64,000 nt of DNA from NCBI GenBank assembly GCA_024699855.1, contig JAMPIQ010000001.1:5270001-5334000 (forward strand), in the 5' to 3' direction. The number at the start of each line of letters is the position of its first letter. Positions within the stretch are counted from its first letter, which is position 1. This document shows positions 26,667 through 37,929 of this stretch, piece by piece. A program made the position numbers and the translations under genes. This DNA comes from Aphelenchoides besseyi. Lineage: Eukaryota; Nematoda; Chromadorea; Rhabditida; Aphelenchoididae. The notes under the pieces were generated by a model. It saw nothing but the letters and a program-made list of their open reading frames with translations, did no database searches and was not told where the DNA came from.

Positions 26667-27397
26667 TCACAAGGCCAAAGAATGTTCGCGCACATTCGAT
26701 CGTCCGAAGTCGTCTTCGTAGTTGAAGTTGCCGAGGTTTTGGGTTGTGGTTGTCGGTCGGACGATCAAACGACCTTGCTGAAAAGATCGTTTCAGATGCA
26801 AGCAAATCCAAAAGCACAAACTTCATCGCAACTCAAATAAAAGTCCACAAGGACATTTCGACATCGAGCAGCGATTCTAAACACTTCATTAAACAAGTTT
26901 GTAAACGGGATGACTTACATTGACGGCGCGATAATTCGTTTCTGAACTCCGAACAACGTGAACATGAACAGCGTGATAAAACCGGTGGAGAAGAACGGAT
27001 GTTTACACAAACTCTCATAGAAACTAATCTGAAGATTGTCACAATGAGAAACGATTCGAATTTCAGACGCAAAGATTCTCTTCACTCTCCGTCCAAATGG
27101 AAAATCGATTTGCGGCTTCGAACACCAACGAATAGCGTCTTTAATTCCTGAGGCTTTTTGTTCTCAGAAGCCGTGTATTCAAGAAGCTTTTTGACGAGAA
27201 AAAAGAGAACTCACGTATCGAATTGAGGGATCCATGACCCAATAATAAGCAGAAACGATTGTGATCAAGCACACGACAACGAGGACAACTAAAACAAAGT
27301 GTCTTTTGCAATAAACTGCCTACGTACAGATCCATTTCATGGCTTTTGGTTGCATTCCCGTAACGACCTCGTTTAAACGTCTCTCGAAGAAGATCAT
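26667..27397 (-). CDS. CNEP1R1: CNEP1R1/NEPR-1, regulatory subunit of the lipin phosphatase complex
   Basis: Exons, right to left: 27328-27397 (start), 27215-27288, 26919-27028, 26822-26876, 26667-26777. Reads MIFFERRLNEVVTGMQPKAM, two membrane spans (FVLVVVCLITIVSAYYW; FITLFMFTLFGVQKR), KHPFFSTGF, RIIAPS, IAARCRNVL, SCDEQGRLIVRP. These match the human protein block by block (FERRL, NHPFF, KRVVAPSIIAARCR, LILKPRP). In the family this subunit binds the CTDNEP1 phosphatase at the nuclear envelope/ER and dephosphorylates lipin, controlling membrane lipid synthesis. The first exon may extend upstream: an acceptor sits 2 bp before the ATG, so an extra 5' exon near 27465 is possible. The C-terminal 25 residues are longer than in human. 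Confidence 0.9.
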
Positions 27398-27399
27398 GT

Positions 27400-28575
27400 C
27401 TAAAACGACCAAGCATTAAAGCTTCTAAACCATTCCCGTTGTTTTCTGCTCTTAACTTACACCCTCATATCCACTGGTGATTTTGTGTTTCGATTAGTAT
27501 CTTTTGGTCGTGAGTGAAGACAAAAAAAGCAAAAAGAATACCCAAAAGCACATCGGACAAAAAGCGAAACGTGTTGACGGCCACTCGTCGACAAATTTGC
27601 GAGGACCTCCGAACCCATTGGTCGACGTTTTTGGTGACAAAAAAGAAAACTTTCGAGTCTCAGACTTTCAGAAACAAAACTCAAGAGACAACTCAAACGA
27701 CCCGCATTAAACCCACCAACGGACCTTCGTTCATTTGACCGCCGCGATTTTAACGAAACTCAAAATTTTTGGACGAGAAATCGCATTTCGTTGGACCTGC
27801 AGGTTGCAAGAAACAAACACGCCCGTCTCATCAATAGCAGTGAGTCATCAGTTCGAAAACACACCGCAAACCTTTTGGAGTCTTCAAAAGCAGTAGACGC
27901 GACGGTTGTTTCAATTCGACGAGGAAACTGCAACTCACCATCGAGCCCATCGGCCAGAGACTCGGATTCCGAAACGGAGTGGTCCATCAGATTGGTGAAT
28001 CGCCTCCAAATGTTCCAAAACATTTGCTGCCGAAGCGCGTCGACAGTCCACCGAGTTGAAGAGGCCAAAGCAAACAACCTCTTTAAAGCCAATCGAAACA
28101 AAAACTCTGAAATTAGAACCAGTCAATTGAAACGCAAATTGCAACATCTCAACACACGTTTAGAGGATCGATTGCAACTGGTGATCTCAAGAGCGACTTT
28201 TAGATGAAATCAGATTTTTTGGGCAAACTTAATAGAAATGTTTTCAAAACGTCAATGATTGTGTTTCGATAAACCAAAACATCGTTTATGATACAAAGCC
28301 AACCGCTGTCCATCGTCACTGTTGACTCGACTTCGAAGTGTTGACTCGTGAGCTTACGCAGAAGACCAGTGGCCAAAACAAGATCTCCGAGTGGTTCGAG
28401 ATTCTCTGGTCGTATTCTGTGACTATTAATGCACGTGGATAAATGAACTTACTGGGTTGTTTTCCTCAGCAGAAGGTAAAAATTGTCGTGAATTTGATGG
28501 TTCTTTGGCGTGTCTTCCACTCGTTTTGTTTGTCATCTTTCGAGTTCTCACTGTCGTTTGTTGTCGACTCTTTTG
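27400..28575. other. Gap with one unassigned minus-strand exon
   Basis: A minus-strand frame at about 27960-28110 (LKRLFALASSTRWTVDALRQ.. to SESESLADGLD) begins after an acceptor (CTAATTTCAG) and ends at a GTGAGT donor, so it looks like an internal exon, but I found no partners. Overlapping plus-strand frames exist. Nothing else recognised. Confidence 0.3.
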
Positions 28576-29396
28576 ATGATTTCACAAGCTACGATGTTTC
28601 AGCCACAGAAGATGATTGCGGAGATCACGATCGACTGTTTAGGCAAAAAGTTTCCGGCACGAGTTTTGGCCGACGAAGCGACTGTCGATGAAACGAACTC
28701 AACTGAAATCAAACAGTCAGATGTCGACAATCAACAGAAAACCGAGGAAGAAGCACCGCTACTGAATACCGTCGGCGATTTGCGGCGTTTTATTGCCGAA
28801 GAACTTCAAATCGAATCCGAGTCGCTGAAGATCATTCATCGTGGTTAGTTGTCTTTTGTTTTGGTTGTTTTGATTTTGATTTCAGGGAAGTTCATTGGAA
28901 ATAACATGGACGAGCGATTGTCGAATTTGCGCTTTAAAAACAAAGATGTGATCAAAGTTATGGGGAAGCCGATAAAAACAGATCCCGGTTTTGCTTCTCT
29001 GTGTGCTTATGAGCGTGCCAATTTGATGAAACTGAATCAGAAGTTTGAGGAGAACGGCAAGGACGTGGAACTATTGGAGAAGAACTTTTTGGATGGTCAG
29101 TGAAGGCTTTTTGGTTTCGTTCAATTGGAAATTTAGGTAAAAATCGTGAAGAGATGATCAAAAAAACGGAGAAGACTCTCAAGATGTTTAACGAAACTGC
29201 TGAAAAACACTTGGAAGCAATCGATGGACTGAAGATTTTTGACGAAGAAACCTCCGAAGAGCAGAAAGTTCGAAATCGTGAGAAGAGAAAACAGATCGTC
29301 AACGGAGTTTTGGGGCTTCTGAACCTGAATGACAAGTATCTTCGACGGGTGGATGATTACAAATTCAAGTCTGAACATCCGGATGAAGGACGCTAG
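28576..29396 (+). CDS. bag-1: BAG1-like co-chaperone (ubiquitin-like plus BAG domain)
   Basis: Three exons: 28576-28843, 28886-29096, 29137-29396. N-terminal ubiquitin-like domain (LLNTVGDLRRFIAEELQIES, LKIIHRGKFIGNN, MDERLSNLRFKNKDVIKVMG) followed by a helical BAG domain (MKLNQKFEENGKDVELLEKN; LGLLNLNDKYLRRVDDYKF). BAG proteins contact the Hsp70 ATPase domain and act as nucleotide-exchange factors; the ubiquitin-like part can dock on the proteasome. About 245 residues, normal for BAG1. A second ATG at 28594 is an alternative start. An acidic insert (about residues 25-50) splits the ubiquitin-like domain's first hairpin from the rest. Confidence 0.93.
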
Positions 29397-29733
29397 CGAT
29401 GCACAAAAAGCTTTCAGTTTCCGATCAACGAATTGCCATTTTCGTTAACTCGACTCTCCAACAAAAATTGGTCTCAAACTCCAAATCCGTGTGTTTGATA
29501 ACCGTTAGAACAAACCTATTAGCTCTACCCAACTGAATCAGTTGGTGCTTTTTTCACCAGTTTCTATTTGCTTTTTCGTCGCATATCTTTGATTACCGTT
29601 GTTTCTAACACCAAAACGTTAAGTAAACTTCGTCATTAGAGCTGGTTATTTGAGGAGAAAATGTTCACAATTAGTGTTCTTAATTTGCATAACAATTAAC
29701 GATTCAATGCAAATAAGCGAGTTGATTGAACAC

Positions 29734-29740
29734 TATAAAA
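29734..29740 (+). promoter_or_regulatory. TATA box
   Basis: TATAAAA 79 bp before the ATG at 29813; a start near 29765 would give a short leader. Confidence 0.55.
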
Positions 29741-29812
29741 GGTGTGATTAACGAGATTGACCCCGTTTCTTTGCTTTTTGTGTTTTCGATTCTCGTTCTT
29801 CTCTCTCTTGAC

Positions 29813-30222
29813 ATGATGAGTTCCGCGTTCTCTGGTCAAGGTGAGTTCTGGCTTCGGGTTTTGTTGGTGAGTTCTTGGTTTCAGGTGTTGTTCCGGGTGC
29901 TGGTTCTCAGCTCATCGGTCACGGATACGGTGAATTGCAATTGGCGCCTCCAGAAGTTCAACAGCAATTGGCGGGTAAGCCGGCGTTCTTCGACACCAAC
30001 ACGGGAATCTACTTCGATGGTCAACAGGCTTTCGTCTACGTTGCCAGTCACGAACAACAACAACAACCGTCGCAATCGTCGCCTGCTGAAGCTCAACCAT
30101 ATGCCAACTTGTCCACTGCAACGGCTGTCGAGGGCGAACACGTTTTCTTAGGCAATGGAACTGTCGGTAACCTCGAAGAGCATCGCAATGCCGTTTCATC
30201 TGTCTACGTTCTTGATGGTTGA
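29813..30222 (+). CDS. Small Gln-rich protein, unidentified
   Basis: Two exons: 29813-29840 and 29885-30222, 44-nt intron. About 122 residues: VVPGAGSQLIGHGYGELQLA, FFDTNTGIYFDGQQAFVYVA, an EQQQQPSQSS stretch, and a NGTVGNLEEH..VYVLDG end. No signal peptide or membrane span. Strong core promoter and a poly(A) signal (30274-30279) suggest a well-expressed gene. Not recognised; possibly lineage-specific. Confidence 0.7.
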
Positions 30223-30229
30223 ATTTGCT

Positions 30230-30546
30230 CGGCTCTGTCAATTGTCTTTTTGTTGTGATGACCTGTGGTTTTAAATAAAATTTGGCTGTGAATTAGTGTT
30301 TCCAGCTTTCCGCTTACCAACCATTGAAAGGCTGCCGATTGACTGTTGCATTTGTCTTCTTACATACTCCACAGATAATGCTCCCATTGTTCACATTACG
30401 TACAAGACGAAATCATATGGCTGATTGGCCCTTGCAGTGTGTTGCAAGAGACTAATCTGATCACACGTAGAAACTCTGCCGTCCAATACAAAGAAGCGCA
30501 AATAAACTTTATCATTGGAAAACGTTCGTTTATTTCAAATGCACTG
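30230..30546. other. Convergent 3' flanks
   Basis: Space between two convergent genes. No coding signal; poly(A) signal of the upstream gene at 30274-30279. Confidence 0.4.
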
Positions 30547-31155
30547 CTAATCATCGGATAGTTGGGAGCGTAGAAACAACCCACGTTCCTCGTAAACTTG
30601 AAAAACAAACCACGAAGAGTAACCGAAAAAAATGGAACCGAAACCAACTTCGCAGATCAAAACTATCAAATCCAACGAACCTCGAAGACTTCCGGTTCCT
30701 ACGATCCAAATACTCAACCCGAGAAAAACCGCTGAGAACACTGCCTACAAACAGTTTTGCGGTTGTTCCATCGACTGACTCACGTAATAAACCGAAACAC
30801 CCGACAAAATTGACTTGTTTTTCGTACAAACGGCGACCAGAAGAACAAACGAAAACAAAAGCAAAATGAAAGTGCTAACATTCACGCAAATTGTTGGGTT
30901 TTGTGCAGTCGACGCTGAACGAGACAAATGAAACGTGTTGATGAACAGAACGATCATCGAATAGACGATCCCAATTCCAGCGATAGAAAAGAGCGAAATC
31001 TGAAGGCGTAATTTGAAGGAAAAGAAGAAACATACGACTGGTGGAAAGAAACCCATGAACTGCACTTCTTCACAAGACATCTTTTGTTTGGTCGTTGTGA
31101 TCGTCGACTTCGATGGGACCTTGATATCGGAGAGATCGACGCTTTTAGTTTCCAT
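30547..31155 (-). CDS. Four-TM membrane protein, unidentified
   Basis: Exons, right to left: 31036-31155, 30784-30999, 30547-30744; introns of 36 and 39 nt. Hydrophilic N-terminus (METKSVDLSDIKVPSK), then four spans: ISLFSIAGIGIVYSMIVLF, FILLLFSFVLLVAVC, VFLGLSIWIVGTG, and a last one around CEVGFGSIFFGYSSW. The short C-terminus is charged (ERGLFLRSQLSDD). About 175 residues. Layout resembles small MARVEL-like or lysosomal 4-TM proteins, and the gene at 38757 has a similar shape, but I see no sequence family. Confidence 0.75.
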
Positions 31156-31423
31156 TGACTTTATTGAACGACAGAAGTGAGAACCACCAACCGCAATAAT
31201 ATAAAGAAATGAATTAGATCATTTCCGTAATCTTTCTTGAGCAGTTCGTTCATTGCAACAACAACGAAAACTGCTTCTCGAGTTGTTGAGAATTTATTAT
31301 CTTTTAGATTATTGCGTTTAGACCTTTACATTAGCCGTTACAAAAAAAAGAGGTAAAATATAAGAGAATATTACAATTAATAAACGGATTGAAATCTTCT
31401 ATTACACAACAAACAAATCACAG

Positions 31424-33018
31424 CTACCAACTTTCGTAGGTTTTTGGATCATGAACAACATTCTGAACTGCTTGTTGGAAGACGATCTGTCCCGGCTGTG
31501 ATGAGCGCCAATGATGGGAACGTTGGGTCTTAAGAGCTTCTTGTGCTTGACGAGTTTGTCGATTGATTTCCTGTTCTATTGACGACAACGCATCAAGACC
31601 TTCTTCCGTGAACGATTCGGCACTTTCGGGTCGCAGTTCGAGTAGTTCTTGGTGTTCGGACATGTTTCCGTTTCCATCGATTCCCAACATCTCGTTCGAT
31701 CCCTCTTGTTTGACAATTATTGACGGACCACTCTGTTCGCTGATTGTCGGTGATTGTGTGCCAACTCGTTTGTTTTTTGGTGTATATCGTCTTTTGTTGT
31801 ACACCTTTCGTTCTTCGGGTGTTAGCTTGTAGTAGCGAAGCCTGGCTTGTTCGGCTCGTTTGGCATTTCGTATTACAACACGTTGAGCTCGATCCAAGGC
31901 CTCATCGTTGATTTCACCAACGGGCATCGAAAGCAACGTTTCTTCTTCCATTCGACGACGACGGAAAGCTTCAGTACGACGTTTATTGTACGATTTCTTT
32001 TCTTCGGCCGACATCTAAAATGTGTTGTGAGTTGAAGTATTTGGGGAAACGCACCTTGTGATAACGCAAACGAGCTTGTTCTGCTTTGCGAGCGTTCTTC
32101 TCTTTGATTTTCGATTGAACTGCATCGGCATCGCAAATCACTTCGCCCTTTTCATTCTTCACCATCATCTGTCTCATTCGACGTTTATTGTTGTGTTCAC
32201 GACGCTGCTCTTCGGTCATACGAGCATATCGTGCCCGCGCTGCTTCGGCCCAACGCGCACGAATTCGTTTCTCGCGAAGTTGCTCCAACACCTCCGGATC
32301 GTCAACAATGTCGCCGCTTTTACGCAGAATTTCATCCAATTCGGCCATCTCCTTTGCGCGTTGTCGTTTTCGTTTTTGCGCTATCGTTCGCTTCTTGTTC
32401 AACGCCTTCTTAGCTTCGTCGGAAAGTCGATGGTAACGAAGACGAGCCATTTCAGCGAGTTTCGCTTTACGTGCTACTTCCAGTTCATGTTGATAACTGA
32501 AACCGAGATGCTCGGTTAGTTTTTCGGCTACAAAATCTCACCCAGTTTCGGCAATCATTTGCGCTTGATTCGACTGATAGACGGGCTGATGAACAACGTG
32601 GTGGTTTTGCTGCATTCCGGATGATTGTGGCTCCATAAAGTAGTCTTCGAACGAGTTCATTCGTCGACTATCTTCTTGTTCGGCTTGTGGTACGCTATTC
32701 AACGGTTGAGTCGTAATCAGAATGTGATGTTGAGCTTGTTGACCGGAAGTCGGTTGCATTTGCACAAGCTGAATTTGCTTTTGTTGTCCAGTCACCGGAT
32801 CGACAATAATCAAACGTTGATTTGGGTGCAAAACGATTCGCTCGCCACTCACGTTTGCACTGTCGCCCGTAGCAATCTAGAACAACACTTCTGTCTTCAG
32901 AATCAGTAATTTCACTTCGATAACTGACCTCTCCATTACTCGTCACAATAATTGAAGCACCGTTAGACTGTTGCGACGGAAGCATTTGACCCTGATGGAC
33001 TTCCATTGGTTGCATCAT
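31424..33018 (-). CDS. Basic-repeat nuclear protein (four ARLRYHRL..NKRR units)
   Basis: Exons, right to left: 32929-33018, 32542-32876, 32055-32496, 31424-32014. The N-terminal 140 residues are Gln-rich and activator-like. Then come four diverged copies of a basic unit: MARLRYHRLSDEAKKALNKK, ARARYARMTEEQRREHNNKR, ARLRYHKMSAEEKKSYNKRR and ARLRYYKLTPEERKVYNKRR, spaced by 50-70 residues of charged helix (for example KEMAELDEILRKSGDIVDDP). The C-terminal 130 residues are acidic/Ser-rich. The repeats, with Tyr and basic clusters, look like tandem DNA-binding helices and recall STPR-type repeats, but the period is different, so I do not assign that family. A transcription or chromatin regulator is the natural guess. 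Confidence 0.82.
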
Positions 33019-33029
33019 GACGAGTAAGC

Positions 33030-34929
33030 AACCGCTTCGTCAAGAAGTCACAATCTGCAATCAACGAGTTTCGTTGTGTTAACACAAATAAACACGTGAA
33101 TTGCGCGCAACATCTTTTAAAGTCACAAAGGAGCGAAATTGGCGACAACTGTGTGAATGAGTTATTGAAAACTTGTAAAGAAAACAAATCGATTGTAACA
33201 AAATAGTTGGTTATCTTAAGGTTATCGATTGCACATTGAAACACACAACAATTCGGACTATGTAACAGATAGCCAAAAATTCATCCAAACTGAAGATTCA
33301 AATATCAACTACCGAAGAAGAAGTTTTAGGATCAAAGATTAGTTAACAAATCAAAAAAGAGTCTTTAGCTCGTCAGAATCAAGTAATTAGTTGTAACAAA
33401 CACCTAAACTATTAAATTAAGTCGAATCTCACAACGTATTCACTTAAACAGCTTCGACACTTTGAGCTCTACAGTAATCCATTAAGCTCGAGATTAGCTA
33501 AAGCCATGAGCTAAGAATCAGGTCGTTGATTTGGCCGTATGGAATTCTCATTTTTGCAATTTGGACCAAAAATTTTAAGGTTTAAGACTATGGAAAATGC
33601 CAAAAATTGGGAAAACGCGCAGTCGAACAGACGGACGAAGAGAAGACAAACGAGAGATCGAGGGGACGCAATTCGGACGGACTCTTCGTTTCGTGTGCTC
33701 ATCCAGTTTGAAGGCGGACCCGTCGAAATGGATGGTTTGCGTGTGTTGTTGCGACTGTTGACGAGGGAGCGCGCTCTGACTCTGCGGTTGTGACAGCGAC
33801 TGCTCGACTTTCCCTTCGTTCAATAGAGAGCGACCTTCAACGAACGAGCCTCTCCGCCTGTTTCTCATCGCGTTTTGTGTGTGTGTCAGCGAATTGACCA
33901 AAGTGGCGTTGGAATGGAAAGAGAAGCAGCACTGAGGCGCACACACTCGTATTCTTTTGTCACAGCGGGTTTGTCACGGGACGACGTTTAGAAAAGACTT
34001 TCGACAGGGCGAAAAATACTCGTGTGCGCTGTCGAAAGAGAATTGCGCTGACTCCCTTAAGGCACACAAAAGCATCGCTCGCCACGATTCTCAACTTTGC
34101 TCGTCGTTTTTAAGCGATAGAGAAATGCGGGAGTGCGAGAACATTGAAAAAAAAAGCGAAAAACGTCGAATAGAATCTAGGAACCCAAAAGAATTTGCTG
34201 TGAACGTTTAAAACGGAATTCCCATGACTTTGTTTTACATCAAAGTTCAATGAAAAGGTTTCTGTTGTTTTGTTTCGGGTGTAAAACAAACTCATTTGAA
34301 TGTCAATCAAATTGAAAAGTGCAATCAATTTGCTAATTGAGATCATACGAGTTTGCTGTAACATTTGAGTTTCATCTACGCTATCGATGAATCATAGAAT
34401 GATAGTCGGCCATTGATAACGTTTTCAAATATCGTTCAATTAGTTTAAATAAGACCAAGCTCGTTTTTACGACCAATACTATTGAGTTCATGGGTCAGTT
34501 TCCAAAATCTAAACTTATTGGGATTGCTGTCAACTTCTATCTTGCTTAAACAACTAATGAGCTTTCTAAAGTTCATACATTGATGCTAAGCTCAAACGGT
34601 TTCAATTGTACGTTCTAATACGATTTGACTGCGCACATAGTTTCTTGCTTCTTGACCCCAGAAACGACTTTCATTTGTTTTCGAGGATAATTCTGCTTCA
34701 GAAGTACAAGTAGATCTCAATGAATAAGCTTTAAGAGAAACTGCTATGGCTCACAATTTTACATTTCACGGTGTTTTTGAAGCTCATTCTCGCTGAACAA
34801 TAAATGCAGTCAAAAAACTAGTGTCAATGCAAAAGACATGTTTATAGCAAACTTGGGAATAAAGCATATAACTTCATAAATGAGAGAAAAGAAATTGGGT
34901 TTGAAATTGTAAGAATTGTGATAAACGTT
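33030..34929. other. Gap upstream of the basic-repeat gene
   Basis: Nothing firm. A minus-strand ATG frame (33575-33868) is listed separately. From 33870 to 34929 no exon was recognised. Confidence 0.35.
33575..33868 (-). CDS. Possible small ORF, unidentified
   Basis: 98-codon frame from an ATG at 33868: MRNRRRGSFVEGRSLLNEGK, a Gln/Ser run (QSQSALPRQQSQQHTQ), then FDGSAFKLDEHTKRRVRPN. An RRRGSF site would suit a basophilic kinase. No intron, partner or poly(A) signal; candidate only. Confidence 0.3.
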   Translation of the reverse strand: MRNRRRGSFVEGRSLLNEGKVEQSLSQPQSQSALPRQQSQQHTQTIHFDGSAFKLDEHTKRRVRPNCVPSISRLSSLRPSVRLRVFPIFGIFHSLKP

Positions 34930-36959
34930 CTAAACTTCGCTCGAAGTGTTTTCAGAACTGGTGCCGGCAATTTCCGTGCAGTCCATGGACGAGGCCGGCA
35001 ACAGGCCAAGATCACGGAGAAAGGAGTCGCTTTCCAAGCGAACATGCGTTTTGACTTGATTTCGAAGCGCTGCAAACGCTCTCTTGAAGTCCACTCCACT
35101 GCCCGTTGAGCTGAAAATTCATCCTAATCAACAAGCAACCCAAGAAAACCCACCATCGAGCATCGACAAGTTGGAGCTTTCGATTCGCGTCGCTGATGTC
35201 GAAAATTCGAACGAGATAGCGAACGGTTCGACGTCGGTAGTTCGCACAAATGGATAAAGATTGCGGTCCAGTGAAAGAAGAGGAACATCCCAAATCGAGA
35301 CACGCCTCCTCGATGTAAAACAACAAATCGGCAAGATCCGCCGACACGCAGAATCGAGTCATACGGCGAACGAACGATTGAAGCCAATGGAAGCTGTTTT
35401 CCGGATTTTCGCCAGCTTGTGAACTCGACAAGATCAACGCGTCCATAGCATCGGGTTGTGAGAAACATTCATTGGACATACCAAAACGCGGAAACTTTTG
35501 TTTCGCACTAAAAAACAACCTCAAAAATGTAACGGCAAACAACTTACTCAGAATTTGTTGGTTGCGAACTCGAATTGGACGACAAACTTTTAAAGTGGAC
35601 GGGTTGCGACGACGCAACGTTGCTAAATCACAGACATCGATTGGTAGACGACCCCAACAAACCTATCGGAAGATGAAACATCATCGAAATTCGTAGTAGA
35701 CGATCCAACGGCACCTGAAATTTAGGTTGAGCAAATGACGATCTCGAACTCACGTCTGTGGGAATCTTCAGCTAACCACGCGTGTTTTTTTATTGATCTC
35801 AAATTGATTCGATCTTGAAATCGCTCGACAAATATGCTTCTCAAAAGTGCTAAACAACAACATACAAATAAGCAAATTTGGAACTTACACAACTCGACAT
35901 TTCCGATTCTGGACCACGGAGCGTGAGTACACACTTTTTTGTGAACAAACTCAAAATACGAATAACACTCGCGATTCGGCTCGTCCCACGGTAGATCTCC
36001 AGTTAACATGACAGTCAGAACAACGCCGGCTGACCACACGTCCGCAAATTCCCCACTGAAACAAACAGTCAAATTCAATACTGTTAAACCAACCGATAGT
36101 GTCGTTTAAAAACACATGGATCCGTGTACTCGGGGGTGCCCACCGGATGAGTTAAGATCTTCTCTGCGTTCTTCACTCTGTAAACTGCAGCGAAACCAAA
36201 GTCCGCGATTTTGAGGACATCTGAACACAGAATAATTCAAACAAACTTCGATTTTCACCTAATTTTGTCAAGAGCAGATTCTCGGGCTTAATGTCCAGAT
36301 GGCAAATCCCTTTCGAGTGAATGTAAAACAGACCTTCGATCAATTGACCAAAGAATAGACGTGCTCTTTCGGGTGGCATTCCAACGTCGGGCTCTGAACA
36401 ACAAAACTTCAAGTTAAAAAACTGCACTTGCCGATTTGATCGAACAATTCGCCTCCGTCGGCGTATTCCATGAAAATTTGGAATTGCTGGTGACTGTTGA
36501 TTCGCATCGAAAGGTACCGAACAACATTCACATGCTCTCGACAGGCTCTCAAAATCAGAGCTTCTTTGCGACATCGTTTGACCTGATCTAAGTTTCGTTT
36601 CAAATTCGTAACTTTGACGGCCATAACGGACGTGGGATTCAGTTTGTCGTAAACCAATTTAACTTGTCCGAAGGATCCTAGAAACCATTTCAACAAAAAT
36701 AAATCCCGCGAACTCACCTTCTCCTAAATTCGAATTGTAAAACAGAACCTCAAATGTTCGTATTCTGATTCGAAGCAAAGAACAAACCTAAGTCCATGAG
36801 GACCTCTAAAGACGAAGAAACCTCCGCATCTCGAAGTCTGTCTTCTTTCTCTTCATTTCCAGAACTGTTTTCTTTGTCTTCACTGCGAGGACTGTTAGTC
36901 GGGGATTCGGACTCCGGCGAGTCATCTTCCATCGCCTCATCCTCGTAGATCGTCCGCAT
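34930..36959 (-). CDS. chk-1: CHK1-like checkpoint kinase with divergent HRD and APE motifs
   Basis: Multi-exon gene from the ATG at 36959. An acidic leader of about 55 residues precedes the kinase domain: LGEGSFGQVKL (P-loop), MAVKV (catalytic Lys), YADGGELFDQIEPDVGMP, a KGICHLDIKPENLLL catalytic loop, KIADFGFAAV (DFG), VGTPEYTDPC, GEFADVWSAGVVLTVMLTGD, LPWDEPN, SIKKHAW. A Ser-rich linker is followed by the CHK1 regulatory/KA1 end: FSQPDAMDALILSS, WLQSFVRRMTRFCVS, ANYRRRTVRYLVRI, STGSGVDFKRAF. The order and the human-like phrases (GELFDRIEPDIGMP, LVKRMTRFF) make CHK1 secure. Oddities: HRD is HLD and the APE glutamate is Cys, while Lys, Asp and DFG remain; one exon is 6 nt (36718-36723); one intron has a GC donor (36431). 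CHK1 restrains CDC25 after replication stress. Confidence 0.92.
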
Positions 36960-36964
36960 TTTAA

Positions 36965-37665
36965 CGTGAATTCAAGTACAAAGCGTTGACGGAACGTCGC
37001 GAATCAACACCAAAAATCGACCTCAGCGAACTTTTGTTCCGCAGATTTCGAGCGCCCAAAATCTTTGAGTCAAAACGCGAAAATCGGTTTTTGTTTAAGT
37101 TTGTCAACTTTTCATTTCCGCCCATTTCTTTGGTCTGATTTGCTTGTTGGACTGCGCATAACTTCTCACTAGTTTACTGGTTGGTTGCCAATGATAACAG
37201 AGCAGTCGGCCCACGGTTTAACTCGTCGAAGTAGGACGATCACTTCTAATCGGCTGTTGAAACAAACTTAAAGTCAACAATTCAACGGGCGATTGCACTA
37301 AAACAAAATAGGAAGCTAACTAGTTTGTTCTCTTACCGCGTGCTAACAATTTAAACTGCTGACGATTAACATCGATAGCAAGCGAATTTTGTTGATTTTA
37401 AAGAAGATTTGCGCGTCTTAGCGTTTAGTCGACCACTTTCATTTCTTCAACAAATATCACGATATTGCCAAAATTTGCACTACGATAACCCTCAATTTAT
37501 TTTATTCGTTTGATTTGCACAGCAAACGACGATCATCAACTTGTTCCCATTCATCGAAAAGTCAATGACTACGTGGAAAATAAACGTTAAGATTGATTTT
37601 TAAATAAAAAATAATTGGTTATGAAGGTGGTCGGAGCTCTTGACATACAGACTAAACGCAAAAAT
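36965..37665. other. 5' region of the kinase gene, nothing else seen
   Basis: No open frame with splice support. Presumed promoter of the CHK1-like gene on the minus strand. Confidence 0.35.
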
Positions 37666-37669
37666 AGTC

Positions 37670-37742
37670 AGCCCGATGCGGGGCTCGAACCCGCGACAGC
37701 CAGATTAAGAGTCTGGTGCTCTACCGACTGAGCTAACCGGGC
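37670..37742 (-). tRNA. tRNA-Lys(CTT)
   Basis: Acceptor GCCCGGT/ATCGGGC, anticodon stem CCAGA/TCTGG with CTCTTAA loop, T-arm CGCGG GTTCGAG CCCCG. Second copy at 39391-39463 with the same flanks. Confidence 0.96.
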
Positions 37743-37852
37743 TACACGTGAGCTACCACTTGAAAGTGGTTCTCTTCGGTTCCTGCACATGCTAACGCCC
37801 AGTGGAACACGAAAAAGAGACAAAGAGCGGAAACCCACTTCTTCTCCCGTCC

Positions 37853-37924
37853 TCCGATGTGGTCTAGTGGTTAGGATTTGTGGCTCTCACCCACAAGGCC
37901 CGGGTTCGATTCCCGGCATCGGAA
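37853..37924 (+). tRNA. tRNA-Glu(CTC), second copy
   Basis: Identical to 15918-15989, including the first bases of the 3' flank (GTTACTTTTT). Confidence 0.96.
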
Positions 37925-37929
37925 GTTAC

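Noticed and set aside
27791..28207. 139-codon plus-strand open frame
   Set aside because: Starts at TTG, overlaps an exon-like minus-strand segment with good splice signals.
33575..33946. Confident gene on the minus strand
   Set aside because: Kept only as a low-confidence ORF; no introns or family in an intron-rich genome.
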